Source of the DNA: an uncultured Eggerthella sp.
GTDB taxonomy: Bacteria; Actinomycetota; Coriobacteriia; Coriobacteriales; Eggerthellaceae
NCBI GenBank assembly: GCA_900556585.1
Contig: USPD01000005.1
Location: 1-56,981 of the forward strand
Direction of reading: 5' to 3'
Length of the DNA stretch: 56,981 bases
The notes under the pieces were generated by a model, which saw nothing but the letters and a program-made list of their open reading frames with translations, searched no databases and was not told the origin of the DNA. The position numbers were made by a program, and so were the translations under genes. This document shows, in pieces, positions 51,197 to 56,981 of the stretch (its first letter is position 1; each line of letters starts with the position of its first letter).

Positions 51197-52030
51197 ATGA
51201 AAAAGAAATTTCTTACGCTGCTAACATTTGCATGTGTTGCATGCTTGTCGGCAGTTATTTTGACGGGATGCTCATCATCTGGTGAAGAGCAAGCTCAGAC
51301 AACCGAAGATACTTCGGCTGATATCTCTACACTTATTGTTGGCTTTGACAACAGCTATCCACCTTATGGCTTCATGGATGAAAACAATGAACCAACTGGT
51401 TTTGACCTTGACTTGGCTGCAGAAGTTGCAGAACGCAATGGTTGGGATATCCAGCTTGAGGCAATTGACTGGGATGCAAAGGACGCTTTACTCAACCAGG
51501 ACAGCATTAACTGCATCTGGAATGGCTTCACCATGGAAGGTCGCGAAGATGACTACACCTTCTCCGAGCCTTACATGCTCAACGAGCAGGTAGTTGTTGT
51601 TAAGTCTGATTCTGGCATTACCGATTTTGCTGGTTTGGCTGACAAGACCGTTGTAACTCAGGTTGATTCTGCTGCTCTTGATGTTCTCGAAGGTGATCAG
51701 GCAGAGCTTGCTGGTACGTTCGCTGAACTTCAAACTCTAAGTGATTATAACAACGCTTTTATGCAGCTTGAATCTGGCATGGTTGATGCTGTTGCTTGTG
51801 ACCTTTCTATTGCTCAGTATCAGATGTCTGCAAATGAAGGCACCTACACCATGCTCGAAGAGCCTTTGAGTTCCGAACACTATGCAGTTGGTTTCAAGAA
51901 GGGCAACGAAGCACTGGCTCAGAAGGTGACCGATACCTTGAAGGAAATGTATGAGGACGGTACCGTAGAGGAACTTATTAATAAGTATGCAGATTACGGC
52001 ATGAGCATTGATAACTGGGTACTTAAGTAA
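51197..52030 (+). CDS. Amino-acid ABC transporter substrate-binding lipoprotein
   Basis: The 277-residue precursor has a lipoprotein signal with lipobox LTGC (Cys about residue 25) and a Ser/Glu-rich linker. The periplasmic-binding fold of the SBP_bac_3 family follows: VGFDNSYPPYGFMDENNEPTGFDLDLAAEVA, WNGFTMEGRE and the C-terminal LINKYADYGMS. The SYPPYGF region and the FDLDLA segment place it with polar amino-acid binders (His, Gln, Cys, Arg type). It anchors outside the membrane and feeds the permease and ATPase encoded downstream. A terminator lies after it, so more binding protein than permease is probably made. Confidence 0.9.
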   Translation: MKKKFLTLLTFACVACLSAVILTGCSSSGEEQAQTTEDTSADISTLIVGFDNSYPPYGFMDENNEPTGFDLDLAAEVAERNGWDIQLEAIDWDAKDALLNQDSINCIWNGFTMEGREDDYTFSEPYMLNEQVVVVKSDSGITDFAGLADKTVVTQVDSAALDVLEGDQAELAGTFAELQTLSDYNNAFMQLESGMVDAVACDLSIAQYQMSANEGTYTMLEEPLSSEHYAVGFKKGNEALAQKVTDTLKEMYEDGTVEELINKYADYGMSIDNWVLK

Positions 52031-52066
52031 GATTTAAGCTACGCTAGTAGCAAAAGAGGATTATTT

Positions 52067-52095
52067 GGGCGGAGGTTATTCCTCCGCCCTTTGTT
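52067..52095 (+). terminator. Terminator/attenuator between binding protein and permease
   Basis: GGGCGGAGG pairs perfectly with CCTCCGCCC around TTATT, followed by TTTGTT. Partial read-through would set a high ratio of binding protein to permease. Confidence 0.85.
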
Positions 52096-52131
52096 GCGTA
52101 ATGGTTTATCTAGTTTTGTGGTAGCGCACGG

Positions 52132-52310
52132 ACGAAGGTGGCATACGAAGATCACGAGCGTACAGGGAAGATCGCGCGCAGTACAGGCGAAGGCGACACG
52201 CGAAGATCGCGCGCGGTACAGGCGAAGGCGACACGCGAAGAGAGCGCGCACGCGCAGGTGACGCACAAAGACCGCGCGGCACAGGCGAATCCCGCCTATG
52301 CGATGCGAAC
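52132..52310. repeat. GC-rich 35-bp tandem repeat inside the ABC operon
   Basis: Two nearly identical 35-bp units (52167-52201 and 52202-52236, one difference) begin GAAGATCGCGCGCAGTACAG. They are flanked by decayed copies before and after. The tract is much more GC-rich than its surroundings and occupies most of the gap between binding protein and permease genes. Confidence 0.88.
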
Positions 52311-52370
52311 GAAGCAAACCTATGTAGCGCAGGCAAAACCAGCTAAACCAAATAATTTGGGGAGGAAGAT

Positions 52371-53024
52371 ATGGAACTAAGCGTTATGGTTGGAGCCCTG
52401 TTTGAGGGCTTGGGCTTATCTGCTTGGATTTTTGTTGTTACTTTGGTGGGATCGTTACCGCTTGGCATTGTGGTGGCTCTTGCCCGCATGAGTAAATTCA
52501 AGCCACTTTCGCTGATTGCGCAATTCTATATTTCTATTTTACGTGGCACGCCACTGATGCTGCAGCTTATGGCATTCATGTTTGCTCCGTACTACATCTT
52601 CGGAATTTCAATGCCTACCGATTGGAAATATGGCGCTTGTGCACTGGGCTTTATTCTGAATTATTCAGCATACTTTGCTGAAATTTATCGTTCTGGTTTG
52701 CAGTCTATTCCACGTGGTCAATATGAAGCGGCGTTGGTTTTGGGATATTCACGTTCGCAAACATTTTTCAAGATTGTGCTTCCTCAGGTAATCAAGCGCA
52801 TCATGCCTGCAATGGGTAATGAAATTATCACCTTGGTTAAGGATACGTCGCTTGCATTCGTTCTGGGCGTTGCTGAAATGTTCTCAGTTGCTAAGGCGCT
52901 TTCCGCAAGCGAAGTTTCGATGATTCCGTACGCTCTTGCGGCTCTTATCTACTGGGTATTCTGCCTGCTTATCGAATTCATTATTGGACGAATCGAAAAG
53001 AAAATGGCTTACTATCACGACTAA
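52371..53024 (+). CDS. Amino-acid ABC transporter permease (HisM/GlnP type)
   Basis: The 217-residue membrane protein has about five helices. The EAA loop reads YEAALVLGYSRSQTFFKIVLPQVIKRIMPA, the contact with the ATPase, and the early helix region contains YISILRGTPLMLQL, both typical of the His/Glu/Gln/Arg family. GGGGAGGAAGAT precedes the ATG. It is a single permease gene, so a homodimer is likely. The ATPase gene follows by 30 bp. Confidence 0.92.
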   Translation: MELSVMVGALFEGLGLSAWIFVVTLVGSLPLGIVVALARMSKFKPLSLIAQFYISILRGTPLMLQLMAFMFAPYYIFGISMPTDWKYGACALGFILNYSAYFAEIYRSGLQSIPRGQYEAALVLGYSRSQTFFKIVLPQVIKRIMPAMGNEIITLVKDTSLAFVLGVAEMFSVAKALSASEVSMIPYALAALIYWVFCLLIEFIIGRIEKKMAYYHD

Positions 53025-53054
53025 ACGTCTACGGCTGAAGAAAGAGGTTTCGTT

Positions 53055-53840
53055 ATGGGAAATACACCAGTTGTTAGCCTTCAGCATGCGCGAAAGGCGT
53101 TTGGTAACAACGATGTTTTAAAAGATATTTCGCTTACGGTTGAACAGGGTGATGTGTTATCAATCATTGGTCCGTCGGGCGGCGGCAAGTCAACCTTGCT
53201 TCGATGCATGACGCTTTTGGAAACGCTTGATGCGGGCTCACTTTCTTATGGCGATTTGCAGGTAGTTACCATGCAGGATGCATCTGGCAAAGCGATATAT
53301 GGTGACAAGAATGTGCTCGCTCAGGCGAAAAAGCGCTATGGTCTGGTGTTCCAGAACTTTAATTTGTTCCCGCACTATACCGTGCTTCAGAATGTGATCG
53401 ATGCGCTTATTTGCGTGCAGAAAAAGCCTAAAAAAGAAGCGCTCGCAAAGGGTAGGGAGCTTCTTGCGAAGATGGGTTTAACAGGTAAAGAAGATATGGT
53501 TCCCTGCGAGCTTTCTGGTGGTCAACAGCAGCGTGTTGCTATTGCGCGCGCATTGGCGCTTGATCCAGATGTGCTGTTCTTTGACGAGCCAACGTCTGCA
53601 CTTGACCCAGAGCTTACCCAAGAAGTTTTACGCGTAATTCGCGAACTTGCTGATGAGCATATGACTATGGTTATCGTTACGCATGAGATGGCGTTTGCGC
53701 GCGATGTGGCGGATCGCGTAGCCTTCATGGACGGTGGCGTTATCGTGGAAGAAGGCCCTGCTAAGGAAGTTATTGGCAATCCAAAACATGAACGCACTAA
53801 GTCGTTCTTGGCTCGTTTTGCGGAGGGCAATGCTGATTAA
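53055..53840 (+). CDS. Amino-acid ABC transporter ATP-binding protein (GlnQ-like)
   Basis: The 261-residue ATPase has Walker A GPSGGGKSTLL, the Q-loop VFQNFNLFPHYTVLQNV, signature LSGGQQQRVAIARAL, Walker B VLFFDEPTSALDP and the His-switch VTHEM, all intact. The FNLFPH Q-loop is typical of polar amino-acid importers. An insert (QDASGKAIYGDKNVLAQAKK) sits before the Q-loop. It energises the permease upstream and ends the operon at a terminator. Confidence 0.93.
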   Translation: MGNTPVVSLQHARKAFGNNDVLKDISLTVEQGDVLSIIGPSGGGKSTLLRCMTLLETLDAGSLSYGDLQVVTMQDASGKAIYGDKNVLAQAKKRYGLVFQNFNLFPHYTVLQNVIDALICVQKKPKKEALAKGRELLAKMGLTGKEDMVPCELSGGQQQRVAIARALALDPDVLFFDEPTSALDPELTQEVLRVIRELADEHMTMVIVTHEMAFARDVADRVAFMDGGVIVEEGPAKEVIGNPKHERTKSFLARFAEGNAD

Positions 53841-53847
53841 GCACAAG

Positions 53848-53873
53848 AAAGGGAGCTCATCTGAGCTCCCTTT
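53848..53873 (+). terminator. Intrinsic terminator of the ABC operon
   Basis: AAAGGGAGCTCA pairs perfectly with TGAGCTCCCTTT. The hairpin begins 8 bp after the ATPase stop codon. Confidence 0.85.
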
Positions 53874-54027
53874 GCATGCTGAGATATAAAATTCTTATGC
53901 CATTTGGCAGCATACCGTTTGATGCTATGTAGTCTAACTAACAGCTGCCAGCCATCAAGTTACCGGCGAACCGCCTGATGACATGTTGTTTGGCAATGGC
54001 GCCATCTGGCACAAACAATAAGCTGAC

Positions 54028-54603
54028 TTACTCAGCGCCAGCCTGCTTCAGCAAGCCATATCCACCGTTGGTACGACGATACAGGATGCAGAATGCGTTG
54101 GTATCGCGATCGATGTATGCGAAGAAGTCGTGACCCAAAAGATCAATCTGAATGAGTGCTTCTTCTTCGGTCATTGGTTCAAGAACAAGATCCTTAACGC
54201 GTACAACTTCATCGTCCGCGGAAAGCTCTGCCATCAAACCGTCAAGATCAAGTTCAGTTGCTGGAGCGCTTTTGTCAACGGCGGGACCGCTGGTAATTTT
54301 CTTGTCGATAACGCGAGTCTTATACTTGCGAAGCTGACGAAGAGCCTTTGCAGCAGCAACGTCAATAGCTGCATACATATTTTCATCGCGTTCTTCAACA
54401 CGAATAATGTGACCACGAGCGCGCATAGTTACTTCGCACGTAGCAGGGGTTGGGTTTGCTGGATTCTTTTCAACATGAAGAACAACCTCAGCGATTAGAG
54501 GATCAATATCCATAACCTTCATGGAATTACCAATTTTTTCCTCTGCATAGGCACGCAAAGCATCTGTTACGGGCATCTTGCGACCGGTGATGGTGATTTC
54601 CAT
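54028..54603 (-). CDS. hpf: Long-form ribosome hibernation promoting factor (HPF/RaiA)
   Basis: The 191-residue protein (ATG 54603; the upstream ATG overlaps the ribosome site) has an N-terminal S30AE domain (~1-100; MEITITGRKMPVTDALRAYAEEKI) and a basic linker. The C-terminal dimerisation domain is at ~130-185 (VVRVKDLVLEPMTEEEALIQIDLLGHDFFAYID...YRRTNGGYGL). Long HPF makes 100S ribosome dimers in stationary phase through its C-terminal domain. The gene lies alone, with a strongly structured leader that looks like the raiA-motif RNA. Confidence 0.93.
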   Translation of the reverse strand: MEITITGRKMPVTDALRAYAEEKIGNSMKVMDIDPLIAEVVLHVEKNPANPTPATCEVTMRARGHIIRVEERDENMYAAIDVAAAKALRQLRKYKTRVIDKKITSGPAVDKSAPATELDLDGLMAELSADDEVVRVKDLVLEPMTEEEALIQIDLLGHDFFAYIDRDTNAFCILYRRTNGGYGLLKQAGAE

Positions 54604-55129
54604 AGTTTCACCTCTCATACTGGGACCTACAATACGATTTGACTAAGGGAGAGGTGCGCCGATTATTCACGAATGAGACGAAAAAGCTGCGATGGTTACA
54701 TCGCTAGCGAATGATCTTCCCAGTTGGAAACGGCTTTCCAAATCCCCTCGTCTACCGTTTTCATCTATCAGTCTAACGCACTTTTGCCTAATTGTGGGGA
54801 GAATTATGAGCGCGTTCAGGTTTTGATACCTACCTAAAGCGACTTTTGAGGGGTGGCGCTTTGCGACAACGTACATCCTTTTCGTTCAGCTAAGCCGTCT
54901 TGCTCTGGTGGTAGCGTTTCGTGGTGATGCTTCTCGCACGACAATCAAGAGTAGGAAGAACAGTCGAACCGCCCAGGGGTAACAGTATGTTTTCAATCTT
55001 TATGGCGTCGCGTGAGCTCGTGTTTGTGTTCTGGTAGAAGTATATGCTTTCTGATATTTTGGAATAGAGGCGTGTTCGTACCATGTGAACGGGAAGGCAC
55101 GCTGTGTTTGTGCGAAAGGTCTTCCGTCT
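54604..55129. promoter_or_regulatory. Divergent region hpf / nhaA
   Basis: The left part (to ~54770) is the structured hpf leader described separately. The right part (~54780-55129) must hold the nhaA promoter. I saw repeated GGTGG/CGTGGTG words but no firm riboswitch motif. Small open frames here are unsupported. Confidence 0.45.
54625..54763 (-). ncRNA. Candidate raiA-motif structured RNA upstream of hpf
   Basis: On the minus strand, a TAGGCA / 17 bp / TAGATG promoter (~54792 to 54764) leads into a folded RNA. AGACGA (54753-54748) pairs with TCGTCT (54681-54676). Inside are TTGGAAA-GCCG-TTTCCAA (54741-54724) and GCGATG-TAAC-CATCGC (54704-54689). The position before raiA/hpf, the GACGAGGGGA opening and the AACTGGGAAG stretch agree with what I recall of the raiA motif of Firmicutes and Actinobacteria. 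Family assignment is from memory and needs a covariance search. The 3' boundary is approximate. Confidence 0.6.
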
Positions 55130-56644
55130 ATGTCTCACCATCACCACAACGAATCCGGCATTTTCATTAAAGAGGCTGAAGGACATCAGCGTCGTTATCA
55201 CAAAATAGTCGAATTAACTCATTCCACTACCAAGGCAGCAGGCGTTATGCTTCTGGGCGCTATTATTGCGCTTATTGTTGCTAACACTGCATTCCATGAG
55301 CCGTTTTATGAATTCTGGCACACCGAAGTAAGCCTTGGGTTTGGTTCAAATCATGTTGAGATGTCGTTAGCTCACATTATTAACGACATTCTTATGGCTA
55401 TCTTCTTCTTGCTGGTAGGCTTGGAAATTAAATACGAAATGACTGTTGGCGAACTGACGAATATTCGCCAAGCCATTTTGCCTGTTGGTGCAGCGCTAGG
55501 CGGCGTCATGATGCCTATCGTTGTGTATCTTATTTTCAACGCGGGCAACCCTGAAACCATGATGGGTTGGGGTGTTCCTACTGCAACCGACATTGCGTTT
55601 GCATTAGGCATTCTTGCGTTGTTGGGTTCGCGCGTGCCTGCAGGTGTTCGCGTTTTCTTAAGTACTCTTGCGGTCGCGGATGACATCGTGGCTATTATTG
55701 TTATTGCCGTATTCTACGGACAGAGCCCTTCCATTATGTGGCTAGGTGCTGCACTGGTAGTGCTTATTGTGTTGGCGTTAATGAATAAGTCTCACATTTA
55801 TTCGCTGCTACCGTATTTATTGGTGGGTGCTGTACTTTGGTATTGCATTTTTATGTCGGGCGTTCATTCCACTATCGCAGGTGTTCTGCTGGCGTTTGTT
55901 ATTCCTTCTGGTTCCCGTGTTGACTTGAAAAGCTTTGCGGACTGGTCGGGCGAGCGCGTGAAGGAAGCGCATGAAACATTTGAGCCTAATGAGCCCGTTA
56001 TTGGTCAGGCGGATTATTTGGCAAGCGTAACGCGCCTTGAGCGAGTAGCCCGCCATGTAGTTCCTCCTGCAACACGCTTGGAGCGCAAGCTCTATCCATG
56101 GGTATATTTCGCTATTCTGCCCTTGTTTGCTCTTACTAATGCTGACGTTGCATTCACTACGATTGCTCCGGGCGATATCGTAACTAATTCAGTGTTTTTG
56201 GGTGTTTTCTTTGGCCTGATTGTTGGTAAGCCTTTAGGCATTATGCTTATGAGCTTCATCATTGTTAAGTCCAAGTTGTCCACCTTGCCTGAGAACGTAA
56301 ATTGGGTGCATTTGCTTGGTGCAGCTTTGCTGGGTGGCGTTGGCTTTACTATGGCAATCTTCGTGGCGAACTTAGCGTTTGTAGACCCTGAATACGTCAT
56401 GATTGCTAAGGTAGCAATTTTGGCAGCATCGTTGGTTGCGGGCGTTGCTGGCTTTGCGTTCCTGTTCATTCAGGCAAAGGCTGCAACATTGAAAGGTATT
56501 CGTTTTGAGGCAAAGATTGGTTCACCTGATAACCTGCAAACGTTTGGTGCGCAAGTTGTTCAGCGCAGGTATGAGCGCGAACTTGAATATGCGAATCAGC
56601 AAATAGCAAAGAATCAGGCAGTAATAGACAAAAACAAGGCTTAG
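55130..56644 (+). CDS. nhaA: Na+/H+ antiporter NhaA
   Basis: NhaA exchanges 2 H+ for 1 Na+ to control pH and sodium. ATG 55130 (GAAAGG 10 nt upstream) gives 504 residues; a GTG at 55085 is less likely. Key parts are FLLVGLEIKYEMTVGEL, TATDIAFALGIL (Asp of the D133 position), LAVADDIVAIIVIA (the Asp-Asp ion-binding pair) and GKPLGIML (conserved Lys). It is longer than the E. coli protein (388) by a His-rich N-terminus (MSHHHH, natural here), a cytoplasmic insert near residues 275-325 (SVTRLERVARHVVPPATRLERK) and a ~45-residue charged tail. Such long NhaA forms occur in Actinobacteria. Confidence 0.92.
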   Translation: MSHHHHNESGIFIKEAEGHQRRYHKIVELTHSTTKAAGVMLLGAIIALIVANTAFHEPFYEFWHTEVSLGFGSNHVEMSLAHIINDILMAIFFLLVGLEIKYEMTVGELTNIRQAILPVGAALGGVMMPIVVYLIFNAGNPETMMGWGVPTATDIAFALGILALLGSRVPAGVRVFLSTLAVADDIVAIIVIAVFYGQSPSIMWLGAALVVLIVLALMNKSHIYSLLPYLLVGAVLWYCIFMSGVHSTIAGVLLAFVIPSGSRVDLKSFADWSGERVKEAHETFEPNEPVIGQADYLASVTRLERVARHVVPPATRLERKLYPWVYFAILPLFALTNADVAFTTIAPGDIVTNSVFLGVFFGLIVGKPLGIMLMSFIIVKSKLSTLPENVNWVHLLGAALLGGVGFTMAIFVANLAFVDPEYVMIAKVAILAASLVAGVAGFAFLFIQAKAATLKGIRFEAKIGSPDNLQTFGAQVVQRRYERELEYANQQIAKNQAVIDKNKA

Positions 56645-56981
56645 TGTGAAGCAAATCTTAATGCGTTATGCGTGTTTAATGCGCACCACCACATAAGGTA
56701 GTTTGCTGGCTTTGTGTATGCCCCTATGTTGTGGTGATGCACTAAAACCCCAGTTAAAAGCCATAATATAAAAGTATGAAGACTTTGTTTAGCCGATGTG
56801 ATAATTTCCGTTTTTCCCTTTAACGCTTCTGGAATTGCTATTAAGGTAGACCTGTATGCGAAAGGCAATAAAAGGTATTTCGCGTGCAATGCATAAGGAA
56901 AGAAATTAGAAGAATATAACCAATAACCCTGCCAAACTTAATTGGTATGCTGCCAGTTTGATGGGCAAAATATTAGGTAAT
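56645..56981. other. Window end without a recognised feature
   Basis: No gene, clear terminator or repeat was recognised in these 337 bp. They are moderately A/T-rich, with short repeated AATGCG and GTTATGCG words just after the nhaA stop. Confidence 0.5.

Noticed and set aside
54780..55129. nhaA-I-type (Li+) riboswitch upstream of nhaA
   Set aside because: I looked because of the gene context but saw no conserved core I could name. A covariance search would be needed.

Overview
The window looks like chromosomal DNA of a Gram-positive, anaerobic or microaerophilic gut- or mouth-type bacterium. A Coriobacteriia/Eggerthellales-like actinomycete is my best guess, by inference only. The support is an AT-leaning genome (GC by eye in the mid-40s), strong AGGAGG-type ribosome sites, a cydABDC cluster, CstA, a GatD/MurT cell-wall amidation enzyme, an LCP wall-polymer ligase, long-form HPF, and several CoA-transferases and CoA-ligases. 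No rRNA, tRNA, CRISPR array, phage or intact insertion sequence was seen.

Layout. 0.2-2.3 kb: TetR regulator and MFS pump. 2.6-7.6 kb: acetyl/butyryl-CoA transferase divergent from citrate synthase, then pyrE and a ferredoxin-tailed aldo/keto reductase. 7.7-11.7 kb: CmpB-like membrane protein, beta-lactamase-fold serine hydrolase, CNNM/CBS protein. 11.6-18.2 kb: cytochrome bd oxidase and its exporter (cydABDC). 19.2-23.6 kb: CsoR repressor, metal P-type ATPase, NUDT19-like Nudix, MBL hydrolase. 24.1-31.0 kb: a CoA module (family III CoA-transferase, CaiD-like hydratase, CoA ligase) around a CstA peptide/pyruvate-type transporter and an unrecognised 176-residue partner. 31.5-40.2 kb: cell envelope genes (fused MurT-GatD, LCP ligase, MMPL transporter with a secreted coiled partner) with rlmH between them. 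40.3-43.2 kb: lysA and hom. 43.6-50.9 kb: accessory stretch with a truncated DUF4143 ATPase, uspA, HAD phosphatase, VanZ, a frameshifted MFS gene and an acetyltransferase, separated by long repeat-rich spacers. 51.2-56.6 kb: polar amino-acid ABC transporter, hpf and nhaA.

The most unusual layer is non-coding. Many spacers are degenerate tandem repeats (period 10-37 bp), each with its own unit. At several loci the first unit includes the stop codon and last codons of the neighbouring gene, as if the gene end had seeded the array. The same process seems to reach into coding sequence: in-frame repeat insertions occur in a P-type ATPase, in CydD and in the serine hydrolase. Two structured RNA candidates stand out. 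One lies directly upstream of hpf and resembles the raiA-motif RNA. The other is an orphan RNA at 46.0-46.2 kb with its own promoter and a 9+9 bp operator, which I cannot assign to a family. A 79-bp non-coding repeat occurs at 18.8 and 49.9 kb.
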